The translations under genes and the position numbers were made by a program. A stretch of 28,759 bases of DNA, taken from contig CALALX010000105.1 of the NCBI GenBank assembly GCA_937925635.1, forward strand, positions 1 through 28,759. The letters run 5' to 3'. The notes under the pieces were generated by a model. The model saw nothing but the letters and a program-made list of their open reading frames with translations, was not told the DNA's origin and did not search any database. How positions within the stretch are numbered: the first letter of the stretch is position 1; each line of letters begins with the position of its first letter. Origin of the DNA: an uncultured Caulobacter sp. GTDB taxonomy: Bacteria; Pseudomonadota; Alphaproteobacteria; Caulobacterales; Caulobacteraceae. Below are positions 1-7,520 of this stretch, piece by piece.

Positions 1-361
<361 letters not shown>

Positions 362-1516
362 CTATCGGTCCAGGACGGTCAGGCCAGACGGCTCCACGCG
401 GACGCCGAGGGCCCGACCCTTGAAGGGGTCGAACAGCGACTCGTCGGTTCCAGTCAGGAAGGCCTGGAGCCCGAGCGCCGCGATTTCGTCGGCCAGCGCG
501 GCCCGTCGGATCGGGTCCAGATGCGCGGCGACTTCGTCGAGCAACAATATAGGGCTTGGGGCTGATTCTGCACGAGAAAGTCGCGCCGCCTGGGCCAGAA
601 CGAGGTTCAGAATCAAGGCCTTCTGTTCGCCGGTCGAACATTCGGCGGCCGGGCGGTCCTTTTCGGCGTGAACCACGGCCAGATCGCCTCGGTGGGGGCC
701 GGTCAGGGCCCGTCCCGCCGCCCCGTCGCGGCCCCGGGCGGCGGCCAGGGCGGCGGCCAGGCGCGCCTCGAGATCGGCGAAGTCGACGCCGCTCGCCGCC
801 AGCTGCTCCCACTCGCCGGTCAGGCTCAGCACTGCCTGCGGGAAGGGCCGGTCGCCGCGGTCGTCGATCTCCCCCTGCAGGACGGCCAGGGTCCGCGCGC
901 GGGCCTGCGCCATCAGGGCGCCGGACTCGGCCAGGCGGGCCTCCAGCGCCGACAGCCAGACCGGGTCGGGCTCCGCGCCGGCCTCGCCCGCGTCGGTCAG
1001 CAGCCGCATGCGCTCGCGCATCGCCTTGTCGTAGGCGGCAGCGTGGGCGGCGTGCTTCGGCTCGGCGGCGAACACCAACCGGTCGAAGAAGCGGCGGCGG
1101 TCGCCGGCCGCCTCCAGGAACAGCCGGTCCTGGGCCGGGGTCAGCCAGATGGGGCGGATGTAGTCGGCCAGCCGGCCCGGCGGCACGGTGTCGCCCTCGA
1201 TCCGCACGATGCGCCGAGCCGCACCGGGCTGCTCGACGCCCGTGCCGATCCGCACCGCGTCGTCGTCGCCCCAGACCAGCGCCGACACCGCCCAGGCCCG
1301 GCCGGTCTTCTCGCCCGGCAGCCGCCGCCCGACCTCGGCGATCGGCGAGCCGCGCAGGCCGCGCCCGGGCGACAGCAGGCTGATCGCCTCCAGCAGGTTG
1401 GTCTTTCCGGCCCCGTTCGGCCCCCACAGGCAGACGCTGGCCCCGTCGGGCGACAGCTCCGCCCGCGCGTAGGACCGGAAGTCGGTCAAGGTCAGGCTGG
1501 TGATCACCGAGCGCAT
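362..1516 (-). CDS. recF: DNA replication and repair protein RecF
   Basis: RecF is an SMC/ABC-type ATPase that, with RecO and RecR, loads RecA at single-strand gaps and stalled forks. The 384-residue product has a Walker A motif GPNGAGKT at residues 32-39 after the typical N-terminal strand LTLTDFRSY. Near the C-terminus it has an ABC-like signature STGEQKALILNL and a Walker B motif ILLLDEVAAHLD. Length matches the family (about 360-385). An upstream in-frame ATG at 1552 would add 12 residues, but the protein normally begins just before LTLTDFRSY, so the ATG at 1516 was chosen. It ends one base before the gyrB start. It is separated from dnaN by two small ORFs and repeats. Confidence 0.96.
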   Translation of the reverse strand: MRSVITSLTLTDFRSYARAELSPDGASVCLWGPNGAGKTNLLEAISLLSPGRGLRGSPIAEVGRRLPGEKTGRAWAVSALVWGDDDAVRIGTGVEQPGAARRIVRIEGDTVPPGRLADYIRPIWLTPAQDRLFLEAAGDRRRFFDRLVFAAEPKHAAHAAAYDKAMRERMRLLTDAGEAGAEPDPVWLSALEARLAESGALMAQARARTLAVLQGEIDDRGDRPFPQAVLSLTGEWEQLAASGVDFADLEARLAAALAAARGRDGAAGRALTGPHRGDLAVVHAEKDRPAAECSTGEQKALILNLVLAQAARLSRAESAPSPILLLDEVAAHLDPIRRAALADEIAALGLQAFLTGTDESLFDPFKGRALGVRVEPSGLTVLDR

Positions 1517-1570
1517 GGGGGTGTGTCTAGCGGGGTCCGCGCTCAACCCCAACTCCGCTCATCTTTCCTC

Positions 1571-1696
1571 CGTCATCCTCGCGCTCGTCGCGAGGACCCA
1601 TGCGTGGTGCGCTCGACGGCGCTGCGCGGAGCGATCCGCGTTCCCTTCGGCATTTCCGGTGTTCATGGGTCGTCGGAACAAGTCCGACGATGACGC
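1571..1696. repeat. Intergenic inverted repeat with two hairpin modules
   Basis: Two arms of about 32 bases, 1571-1602 and 1665-1696, are imperfect inverted copies of each other; both outer ends read CGTCATC inward. Each arm also folds alone: 1577-1583 pairs with 1589-1595 around loop CTCGT, and 1671-1677 pairs with 1683-1689 around loop ACAAG. The element fills most of the gap between recF and the small gene at 1711-2019. It resembles the dispersed palindromic repeats common in Caulobacterales intergenic regions. No coding sequence was seen in 1517-1710. Confidence 0.7.
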
Positions 1697-1710
1697 AGTT
1701 GGGGAAGCCG

Positions 1711-2019
1711 CTACCGCGCCCCCAACCGCGCCAACACCTCTTTCGGAATCCCGTAGTGCTCGATCAGCGGCTTCTGGTTCCGCTGGCCCATCAGCTCGCG
1801 CTGGATGAACAGCCCCCAGACGGCGTCGGCGGCGGCCTTCAGGGCGGCGGGGCGTTCGGTATCGGAAGCCCGGCGCAGGGCGGCCAGCGTCGTCTCCACC
1901 CGCTTGCCCGCCCGCCCGAGCGAGGCGGCCTGCTCGGCCATGATCTCGACGTTGAGCACGCTCTCGCCGGTCTCGCAGCGAGGACTGCCGGAGAAGTTCT
2001 GCGGAGGACGAAGGGCCAT
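1711..2019 (-). CDS. Conserved small protein of unknown function (DUF6665-like)
   Basis: A 102-residue, probably cytoplasmic protein with no signal peptide or membrane segment. It begins MALRPPQNF, carries a predicted helical centre (EIMAEQAASLGRAGKRVE, then an Ala-rich stretch AALKAAADAVWGLFIQREL), and ends with YGIPKEVLARLG. The pattern of an EQA-SLGRAG helix, a W-FIQRELMG helix and a GIP-EVL-RLG end matches my memory of small alphaproteobacterial proteins grouped as DUF6665. That family name comes from memory and was not tested. Codon use is like the neighbouring genes. It lies between dnaN and recF on the same strand but is bounded by palindromic repeats on both sides, so operon membership is uncertain. 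Function is unknown. Confidence 0.75.
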   Translation of the reverse strand: MALRPPQNFSGSPRCETGESVLNVEIMAEQAASLGRAGKRVETTLAALRRASDTERPAALKAAADAVWGLFIQRELMGQRNQKPLIEHYGIPKEVLARLGAR

Positions 2020-2059
2020 GGCGGGACTGTAGCGCCGGCCGCTGCGGATACGTAGCGCC

Positions 2060-2088
2060 AGGGACAGACACCTTCGGTGTCTGTCCCT
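2060..2088. repeat. REP-like perfect hairpin
   Basis: A 13-bp perfect stem (2060-2072 with 2076-2088) closes on the 3-base loop TTC; the arm reads AGGGACAGACACC. It overlaps the stop codon of the ORF at 2087-2290 and could act as a transcript 3'-end stabiliser or weak terminator. There is no T-tract. It belongs with the other GGGGACA-type palindromes at 9625, 21517 and 21567. Such elements are typical targets of RAYT (REP-associated) transposases, but no RAYT gene lies in this window. Confidence 0.75.
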
Positions 2089-2290
2089 ATCCCCGGAACT
2101 GCCGCATCAGCGCCTCTTCCGGATAGGCCTTGCGCTCGTCATTGCTGACGCCCCGGTACGGCCCCAGCTCCATAAGCCGGTGGAAGATGGTCATCGCCTC
2201 GAACGGCGAGTGGGCCTCGAAGGTCGTCACCAGCCGCGCGTCGATGTCGAGCTGTGAGCGCAGGTCGTCACCGTCCGGACCAGCCAGCAT
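2087..2290 (-). CDS. Small uncharacterised protein immediately after dnaN; start codon uncertain
   Basis: From the ATG at 2290 this is a 67-residue soluble protein containing AGPDGDDLRSQLDIDARLV, TTFEAHSPFEAMTIFHRLM and ELGPYRGVSNDE. I do not recognise the family. The open frame continues upstream of that ATG to the dnaN stop codon (TAG, 2363-2365), encoding LHEIWESTDDDGRWLPVC with strongly G/C third positions. The upstream stretch therefore looks coding, yet it holds no in-frame ATG, GTG or TTG; only CTG codons (2354-2356, 2345-2347) could start it. No Shine-Dalgarno sequence precedes the ATG at 2290. Options are a non-canonical CTG start, reinitiation after dnaN, readthrough of the dnaN TAG, a mutated start, or a sequencing error. 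The ATG-to-stop span is given as a minimum. Confidence 0.55.
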   Translation of the reverse strand: MLAGPDGDDLRSQLDIDARLVTTFEAHSPFEAMTIFHRLMELGPYRGVSNDERKAYPEEALMRQFRG

Positions 2291-2362
2291 ACAGACCGGC
2301 AGCCAGCGGCCGTCGTCGTCCGTCGATTCCCAGATCTCGTGGAGCAGCGCCGCCAGCGGAAA

Positions 2363-3481
2363 CTACACCCGCAGCGGCATCAGCACGTACTTCACGCCGG
2401 CGTCGGTCGGGTCGAGCACCAGCGTCGGGCTGGCCGGGTCGGCGAAGCGGAACTCGGCGGTCTCGCCGCCGATCTGGCCGGTGACGTCCAGCAGGTAGCG
2501 GGCGTTGAAGCCGATCTCGAAGGCCTCGCCGTCGTAGTCGATCTCCAGCTCTTCCACGGCCTGGCCGGCTTCCATGTTGCGCACGGTCAGGGTCATGCGG
2601 CCCGGCTCGACGGCCATCTTCACCGACCGGCTCTTCTCGGCCGAGATGGTGGCCACGCGGTCGACGGCCTGGGCGAACAGGCCGTTGTCGACCAGCATGA
2701 CCTTGGCGTTGTCGCGCGGGATGACGCGCATGTAGTCCGGGAAGCTGCCGTCGATGACCTTGGAGGTCAGGGCGGCGGCGCCGAATTCGAAGCGGACCTT
2801 CTGGGCGCTGACCTGGAAATCGACGGTCTCGCCGGCGTCCTCGAGCAGACGGCGGGCCTCGTTGATGGTCTTGCGCGGGATGATGACGCCGGGCTGGCCG
2901 GCGGCGCCCTCGGGGGCCGGCATCTCGGCCAGGGCCAGGCGGTGGCCGTCGGTGGCCACGCAGCGCAGCATCGGCTGGCCGTTGTCGACGACCGTGTGCA
3001 CGTAGAGGCCGTTGAGGTAGTAGCGCGTCTCCTCGGTGGAGATGGCGAAGCGGGTCTTGTCGATCAGCCGCGCCAGATCGTTGGCGTCGACAGGGATGCG
3101 GCCGGACAGGCCGTCGCTGCTCATCACCGGGAAGTCGCCGGCCGGCAGCACCGGCAGGTTGAACTTGCTCCGGCCGGCCTGGACCTGCAGACGGGGATCG
3201 TCGCCGGTGAAGGACAGCGACACGTCGGCGCCGTCGGGCAGCTTGCGGACGATCTCGTACAGGGTGTGGGCCGGGGCGGTGATCTGGCCGGGAACGTCGA
3301 CCTGGGCGGCGCCCGAGTCGATGATCTCCATGTCCAGGTCCGTGGCCGAGAAGCCCACCTGCTCGCGCTCCGCCGTCAAGAGGACGTTGGAGAGGATCGG
3401 GATGGTGTTGCGCCGCTCGACGACGCTCTGCACGTGGCCAAGGGCCTTCAGCAGCGCCGTCCGCTCGATGGTAAGCTTCAT
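2363..3481 (-). CDS. dnaN: DNA polymerase III subunit beta (sliding clamp)
   Basis: DnaN forms the ring-shaped homodimer that tethers DNA polymerase III to DNA and docks other replication and repair proteins. The product is 372 residues, the standard length. It begins MKLTIERTALLKALGHVQ with VVERRNTIPILSNVLL, the first-domain signature, and ends YVLMPLRV, matching the canonical MPMR(L/V) C-terminus that lines the protein-binding pocket. Three clamp domains of about 120 residues fit the length. The ATG at 3481 gives the conserved N-terminus. Gene order towards gyrB is dnaN, two small ORFs, recF, gyrB. Unusually, the reading frame stays open past the TAG stop (see the ORF at 2087-2290). Confidence 0.97.
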   Translation of the reverse strand: MKLTIERTALLKALGHVQSVVERRNTIPILSNVLLTAEREQVGFSATDLDMEIIDSGAAQVDVPGQITAPAHTLYEIVRKLPDGADVSLSFTGDDPRLQVQAGRSKFNLPVLPAGDFPVMSSDGLSGRIPVDANDLARLIDKTRFAISTEETRYYLNGLYVHTVVDNGQPMLRCVATDGHRLALAEMPAPEGAAGQPGVIIPRKTINEARRLLEDAGETVDFQVSAQKVRFEFGAAALTSKVIDGSFPDYMRVIPRDNAKVMLVDNGLFAQAVDRVATISAEKSRSVKMAVEPGRMTLTVRNMEAGQAVEELEIDYDGEAFEIGFNARYLLDVTGQIGGETAEFRFADPASPTLVLDPTDAGVKYVLMPLRV

Positions 3482-3613
3482 GTCTCGTCCGAAGTCCGGA
3501 AGTGCTGGCGAATCACACGGCCCCCGCGCGGCTCGCCTGGAAAGGGACTTGCGACATTAGCGTAATCAGCGGCTTGCGGAAGGGGGCAGGGGGAGCCGCG
3601 GCCCCAAGAAAAG

Positions 3614-3764
3614 CCCTCCTCCTCGATGGAGGAGGGTTGGGTGGTGGTGTGGCCGCAGCGATCGGGTGACGAGCGCCGCCCGGCGCCGGCGCCATCCAGC
3701 ACATTCTCGGCGCCGCCGGAGCTGCACCACCATCCCCGGCCCTTCCTCCATCGAGGAGGAAGGG
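3614..3764. repeat. Pair of facing GGAGGAGG hairpins between grpE and dnaN
   Basis: Two self-complementary hairpins face each other across about 100 bases. The left, 3614-3636, has a 9-bp stem CCCTCCTCC around TCGAT. The right, 3740-3764, has a 10-bp stem CCCTTCCTCC around ATCGA. The arms are also inverted copies of each other, so a long cruciform-like structure could form. A G-rich GGTGGTGG/CACCACC pair just inside the hairpins extends the symmetry. The 3482-3775 gap otherwise holds no convincing gene. It should contain the dnaN promoter, but I could not assign one with confidence. Confidence 0.65.
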
Positions 3765-3775
3765 GGAGAGATGAG

Positions 3776-4414
3776 TTACGCCTTCGTATCCACCGATCCG
3801 CCGCTGGCGTCGCCTTCGGCGGCGTAGGGGTTCGAGGCCGGGGTGTCGGCCTGCGGGGCGGCCGCCGCGCCCTTGGCGGCGACCACGACCATCGCCGGGC
3901 GCACGACGCGGCCCTGAAGCTCCCAGCCGGCCTGAAGCGTCTTGATCACCGCGCCGGGGGCGACCCCGTCCTCGGCCGGCTGCTCCATCATCGCCTGGTG
4001 CAGGTGCGGGTCGAACTTGCCGCCGCGCTCGGGCGCCAGCTTCTTCAGGCCGTTGCGCTCGAACGCCGACAGCAGCTCCTTCTGGGTCATGTCGACGCCG
4101 ACCACGAAATTCTTCACCACCTGGTCGTCGAAGTCGCGCGGCGCATGGGTGGTGGCGGCCGACAGGTGGTCGGCGACCGCGAACAGGTCGCGCGCGAACC
4201 TCTGGATCGCGTAGGCGCGGGCGTCGTTCTGCTCCCGCTCGGCCCGGCGACGGATATTGTCCGCCTCGGCCGCGTAGCGCAGCACCTGTTCCTTGAGCGC
4301 CGCGTTCTCGGCCTTCAGCAGCTCAAGGTCGGCCGCCTGGGCCTCCTCGGGGGTCTCGATATCGACGTCAACGTCGGCGTCGTGTCCGTTGGCGGGGGTC
4401 TCCTGGTCGCTCAT
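3776..4414 (-). CDS. grpE: Nucleotide exchange factor GrpE
   Basis: GrpE is the co-chaperone that releases ADP from DnaK in the DnaK-DnaJ-GrpE folding cycle. The 212-residue product has an acidic disordered N-terminus (ETPANGHDADVDVDIE), then a long helical dimerisation region (LELLKAENAALKEQVLRYAAEADNIRRRAERE). The conserved C-terminal beta domain follows, with FDPHLHQAMMEQP and LQAGWELQGRVVRPAMVVV. The tail after VVAAKG is longer and Ala/Pro-rich, probably disordered. The start lies 4 bases after the hrcA stop, so hrcA-grpE is an operon. The promoter is expected upstream of hrcA. Confidence 0.96.
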   Translation of the reverse strand: MSDQETPANGHDADVDVDIETPEEAQAADLELLKAENAALKEQVLRYAAEADNIRRRAEREQNDARAYAIQRFARDLFAVADHLSAATTHAPRDFDDQVVKNFVVGVDMTQKELLSAFERNGLKKLAPERGGKFDPHLHQAMMEQPAEDGVAPGAVIKTLQAGWELQGRVVRPAMVVVAAKGAAAAPQADTPASNPYAAEGDASGGSVDTKA

Positions 4415-4418
4415 CTCT

Positions 4419-5495
4419 CTATCCGTCCAGCATCCGCCCGAGGACGCGCGCGGTGTAGTCCACCAGCGGTATCACCCGGGCATAGTTCAGGCGGGCCGGC
4501 CCGATCACCCCGATCGCGCCCAGCACCTTCTGTCGGCCCGACATATAGGGCGCCGCGATCACGGCGGAACCCGAAAGAGAGAAAAGCCGCGTTTCCGCGC
4601 CGATGAAGATCCTCACGCCCTGGGCGTCGCGCACGTCATCGAGCAAACCGATCAGCTGCTCCTTCTGTTCCAGGTCGTCGAACAGCCGCCGCACCTGCTC
4701 CAGGTCGGCCAGGGCGTTGGCGTCGCCCAGCAGGTTGGCGCGGCCTCGCACGATCAGGGCCCGGTCGGCGCCCTCGCCGCCGCTCCAGGCGGCCAGGCCG
4801 TCCTCGACCAGGCGGGCGGCGGTCTGATCCAGTTCGCGCCGGGCGCGGTCGAGCTCCGCCCGCATCTCGGCCCGCGTCTCGCCCAGGGTCCGGCCGCGCA
4901 GACGCGCGCCGAGGAAACTGGAAGCCTCCCGCAGCGCCGAAGGCGTGAGGCCCGGCGCCAGGCGCATGAGCCGATTCTCGACCTGGCCGTCGTCGAACAC
5001 CATCACCGCCAGGGCCTGGTCGGGGCCGAGGGCGACGAACTCGACGTGCTTGACGCCCGCCTCGCGGATCGGGCTGACGACCACGCCCGCTCCGCCGGCT
5101 AGGCCCGAGAGGATGCCGCTGGCCTCGTTGAGCGCCTCCTCGAACGAGCGGCCGCTGGGGGCCAGCCGGGCGTCGATCTCGCGCTTCTCGGCCTCGCCGA
5201 CGTCGCCGACCTCGAGCAGGCCGTCGACGAACAGCCGCAGGCCGGCGTGGGTCGGCATGCGGCCGGCGCTGGTATGCGGGGCGTCGAGCAGGCCCAGATG
5301 CGCCAGGTCCTGCATGGTGTTGCGGATCGAGGCCGGCGAGAGGTGGATGCCGCCCCGTGACAGCGTCCGGGACCCGACCGGCTCGCCGGTCTCCAGATAG
5401 GTCTCCACCACGCGGCGGAAGATGTCGCGGGCGCGCTCGTCGAGATCGGTCAGGCTGGGCGTCGGTGTGACGCCGCCGGTGAGGATCGAGGCCAT
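4419..5495 (-). CDS. hrcA: Heat-inducible transcription repressor HrcA
   Basis: HrcA represses heat-shock operons by binding the CIRCE operator, with activity set by GroEL. The 358-residue protein starts MASILTGG. It has the N-terminal winged-helix domain (LDERARDIFRRVVETYLETGEPVGSRTLSR, then LSPASIRNTMQDLAHLGLLDAPHTSAGR) and the C-terminal HrcA domain ending ARLNYARVIPLVDYTARVLG. The open frame extends 23 codons upstream to an ATG at 5564, but that stretch (Arg-rich, containing the putative promoter) does not look like HrcA, so 5495 was chosen. It is divergent from rph and in an operon with grpE. No CIRCE element (TTAGCACTC-N9-GAGTGCTAA) was seen here; in Caulobacter CIRCE controls groESL elsewhere. 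Confidence 0.95.
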   Translation of the reverse strand: MASILTGGVTPTPSLTDLDERARDIFRRVVETYLETGEPVGSRTLSRGGIHLSPASIRNTMQDLAHLGLLDAPHTSAGRMPTHAGLRLFVDGLLEVGDVGEAEKREIDARLAPSGRSFEEALNEASGILSGLAGGAGVVVSPIREAGVKHVEFVALGPDQALAVMVFDDGQVENRLMRLAPGLTPSALREASSFLGARLRGRTLGETRAEMRAELDRARRELDQTAARLVEDGLAAWSGGEGADRALIVRGRANLLGDANALADLEQVRRLFDDLEQKEQLIGLLDDVRDAQGVRIFIGAETRLFSLSGSAVIAAPYMSGRQKVLGAIGVIGPARLNYARVIPLVDYTARVLGRMLDG

Positions 5496-5533
5496 GCTGT
5501 TCCGTTCAGGGGCCGGTGGACGACCCTTCGCCC

Positions 5534-5566
5534 GATAGGATAGGCAGCGCCTGCCCGCGCGCAAGC
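5534..5566 (-). promoter_or_regulatory. Candidate hrcA-grpE promoter
   Basis: On the minus strand a CTTGCGCG block (around 5559-5566) is followed by GCCTATCCTATC (5534-5545), about 40 bases before the hrcA ATG. The layout resembles the Caulobacter housekeeping consensus (TTGaCgS, short spacer, GCtANAWC); the CTTG element is also part of sigma-32 promoters. No mapped start site is available, so this is a pattern match only. Confidence 0.35.
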
Positions 5567-5591
5567 CGCGCTCCGATTTGAAAGACCGACG

Positions 5592-6308
5592 ATGCGACCC
5601 TCAGACCGCGCTCCCGATCAGCTGCGCGCCGTGACCCTGGAGACCGGGATCAACCGCTACGCCGAGGGCTCCTGCCTCGTCACCTTCGGCCACACCAAGG
5701 TGTTGGTCACGGCCAGCGTCGACGAGGGCGTCCCGGGCTGGATGCGCGGCAAGGGCGCCGGCTGGGTCACGGCCGAGTATGGCATGCTGCCCCGCGCCAC
5801 CCACACCCGCGGACGCCGCGAGGCCGCCCAGGGCAAGCAATCCGGCCGGACCCAGGAAATCCAGCGCCTGATCGGTCGCAGCCTGCGCGCGGTAGTCGAC
5901 ATGAAGGCGTTGGGCGAGCGCCAGATCCAGATCGACTGCGACGTGATCCAGGCCGACGGCGGCACGCGGACGGCCTCGATCACCGGCGCCTGGGTCGCGC
6001 TTCGACTGGCCACGAAGTATCTGCTCGACGAGGGCGTCATCAAGACCGACCCGATCCTGGACCAGGTGGCGGCGGTGTCCTGCGGCGTCTTCGACAATGT
6101 GCCGGTGCTCGACCTCGACTATGACGAGGACTCGGCGGCCGAGGCGGACTCCAACTTCGTGCTGACGGGCAACGGCGACATCGTCGAGATCCAGGCCACC
6201 GGCGAGAAGCGGGGTTTCACCCGCGGCGAGTTCGAGACCCTGTTCGGCCTCGCCGAGAAGGGCATCGGAGAACTGTTCCTGCTGCAGCGGGCGGCGGCGG
6301 GGCTCTAG
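5592..6308 (+). CDS. rph: Ribonuclease PH
   Basis: RNase PH is a phosphorolytic 3'-to-5' exoribonuclease that trims tRNA precursors and other RNAs, forming a hexameric ring. The 238-residue product has the family start (MRPSDRAPDQLRAVTLETG), GSCLVTFGHTKVLVTASV, the Arg-rich segment RGRREAAQGKQSGRTQEIQR, and the phosphate-site region DCDVIQADGGTRTASITGA. It ends GIGELFLLQRAA. Length matches the family (about 238). It is divergent from hrcA with a 96-base shared upstream region. rph is normally followed by rdgB and hemW in alphaproteobacteria; here a minus-strand block separates them. Confidence 0.97.
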   Translation: MRPSDRAPDQLRAVTLETGINRYAEGSCLVTFGHTKVLVTASVDEGVPGWMRGKGAGWVTAEYGMLPRATHTRGRREAAQGKQSGRTQEIQRLIGRSLRAVVDMKALGERQIQIDCDVIQADGGTRTASITGAWVALRLATKYLLDEGVIKTDPILDQVAAVSCGVFDNVPVLDLDYDEDSAAEADSNFVLTGNGDIVEIQATGEKRGFTRGEFETLFGLAEKGIGELFLLQRAAAGL

Positions 6309-6325
6309 ACCGCAACAATCAGCGT

Positions 6326-6350
6326 CATGGCCCGAACAAGTCGGGCCATG
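6326..6350. terminator. 10-bp hairpin between convergent rph and XRE gene
   Basis: A perfect 10-bp stem (6326-6335 with 6341-6350, arm CATGGCCCGA) closes on the loop ACAAG. It sits just after the rph stop and before the convergent XRE gene stop, so it may end transcription from both sides. It has no clear T-tract. The same ACAAG loop appears in the repeat at 1571-1696, suggesting a dispersed family. Confidence 0.5.
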
Positions 6351-6378
6351 GCGGACGTTGGACGGAAGGGAGCGCGCT

Positions 6379-6639
6379 CTACGCCCCGCCGTACGCCCCA
6401 TCGTCGTCATCGACCTCCTCGGGTCCCGCGCCGCCGCCCGGCTCGAAGATCACGATGTCGCCGGGCTGGCAGGCCAGCTCGCGGCAGAGGGCGTCGAGGG
6501 TGGAGAAGCGGATCGCTCGCGCCTTGCCGGTCTTCAGGATCGACAGGTTGGCGATGGTGACGCCGACGCGGTCGGCCAGCTCGGTCAGCGACATGCGCCG
6601 TTCCTGCAGGATGCGGTCGAGGGTGACCTTGATGGCCAT
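6379..6639 (-). CDS. XRE/Cro-type HTH regulator (YozG/HTH_26-like)
   Basis: An 86-residue DNA-binding protein. The helix-turn-helix spans about residues 8-60: LDRILQERRMSLTELADRVG, then VTIANLSILKTGKARAIRFS, then LDALCRELACQPGDIVIFEP. This is the short Cro/C1 subtype often paired with DUF2975 membrane proteins. The C-terminus is Gly/Asp-rich (EEVDDDDGAYGG) and probably disordered. It lies 18 bases after the DUF2975 gene on the same strand, so the two form an operon. From the pairing I infer that it regulates that operon, perhaps with the membrane partner as sensor or antagonist. No experimental function is known to me. Confidence 0.9.
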   Translation of the reverse strand: MAIKVTLDRILQERRMSLTELADRVGVTIANLSILKTGKARAIRFSTLDALCRELACQPGDIVIFEPGGGAGPEEVDDDDGAYGGA

Positions 6640-6657
6640 GACAGGCGCTCCCGGACG

Positions 6658-7200
6658 CTAGATGGTGAGCTCGGCTTCACGGCGAAGGCGCGCGCCCTCC
6701 CGGAAGACCTCGGCCAGGACGAAAACGACCAGCACCGAGAACCAGACGGTGATGTTGAAGCCGTCGAGCTCCCAGCTCATGCCCGGCGCGATCGCGAGCA
6801 GGAGGGTGTTGAGCGCGTAGCGGGCCAGCTCCATCCCAGCCAGCACGAAGCCGATCAGCCGAAGCCGCGGGATATTGTCCGGCTGGAAGGGGTCGCCGGC
6901 GGTCAGTGTGGCGAACACCTTGCGCAGCCGGCTCAGGATGGCGATCAGCGCGCCGATGTAGAGGGCGCCGTAGATCGAGAAGGTCAGGCCCAGCGCGATG
7001 ATCTTGCCGACCGTGATGTCGCCGTCGATGTCGATGCGGCTGGCGATCTCGGCCGGGATCTGGGGCACGAAGCTCATCGCCAGCAGGCCGCCGACGACGG
7101 CCAGGCCGAGCAGGCCGGCCATGGCCACGGTGAACCAATAGACCACGTCCAGGACGGTCTTCAGGAAGCTCGATACCGAGCCGGGTCCCAAGGCGCGCAT
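6658..7200 (-). CDS. DUF2975 integral membrane protein
   Basis: A 180-residue inner-membrane protein with four predicted transmembrane helices: about residues 18-45 (YWFTVAMAGLLGLAVVGGLL), 64-92 (IIALGLTFSIYGALYIGALI), 113-139 (LRLIGFVLAGMELARYALNT) and 149-168 (ITVWFSVLVVFVLAEVFREG). The arrangement with a FATLTAGDPFQPDNIPRLR segment between helices 2 and 3 and an EVFREGARLRREAELTI end is typical of DUF2975. These proteins are usually encoded with a small XRE regulator, as here. The molecular role is unknown. A strong hairpin lies 19-52 bases upstream of the start and could influence its expression. Confidence 0.88.
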   Translation of the reverse strand: MRALGPGSVSSFLKTVLDVVYWFTVAMAGLLGLAVVGGLLAMSFVPQIPAEIASRIDIDGDITVGKIIALGLTFSIYGALYIGALIAILSRLRKVFATLTAGDPFQPDNIPRLRLIGFVLAGMELARYALNTLLLAIAPGMSWELDGFNITVWFSVLVVFVLAEVFREGARLRREAELTI

Positions 7201-7520
7201 GGCGCAACTCCCCTCATGGCCCGTCCGGTCGTTCGCGACCGGATCAACGGGCTTATCCCCCCAGATTCGAGGCCTTCCCGTTCGGTCATGTCATGACCAG
7301 GAAGGCCTCGGGCCGGCGCGCGGCGTCGGCGCTTGCGTCCGCCTCAGCGCGGACGACAGATACGGGCGGCGGCAGGCCGCGCGCCCGTGGCTGTTGTTAT
7401 CGGGCGCCCGCCGGGCGCCGGCTTCACCGGAAGGATCCGCGGACGGATCGTTCGGGAGAAGCCGGCCTCAGGCGGGCGGCGAGAATGCCCTGACCGGGGC
7501 CCTCATGAAAGAGAGCCCGA
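7201..7520. other. Non-coding stretch with several hairpins
   Basis: No convincing gene in these 320 bases. Hairpins seen: 7219-7252 (outer GCCCGT/ACGGGC, inner 7-bp stem CCGGTCG with loop TTCG at 7225-7242); 7268-7310 (11-bp CGAGGCCTTCC arms with inner GGTCATG-T-CATGACC); 7403-7419 (7-bp GGCGCCC with loop GCC). The 7268-7310 hairpin lies downstream of the small membrane ORF and may end its transcript. The 7219-7252 hairpin is in the leader of the DUF2975 gene. Confidence 0.5.
7268..7310. terminator. Strong nested hairpin between small membrane ORF and DUF2975 gene
   Basis: Outer arms 7268-7278 and 7300-7310 are perfectly complementary (11 bp). Inside, 7284-7290 pairs with 7292-7298 (7 bp, GGTCATG). 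There is no T-tract, so intrinsic termination is only possible, not shown. The inner palindrome could also be a protein-binding site. Confidence 0.4.

Noticed and set aside
2339..3565. 408-codon plus-strand frame over dnaN
   Set aside because: Antisense shadow of dnaN, rich in His, Asp and Gly without domain sense.
1517..3775. Replication origin next to dnaN-recF-gyrB
   Set aside because: No cluster of DnaA boxes or AT-rich unwinding element was seen in the gaps; dnaA is absent, and in Caulobacter the origin lies elsewhere.
5496..5591. CIRCE operator upstream of hrcA
   Set aside because: No TTAGCACTC-N9-GAGTGCTAA inverted repeat is present.
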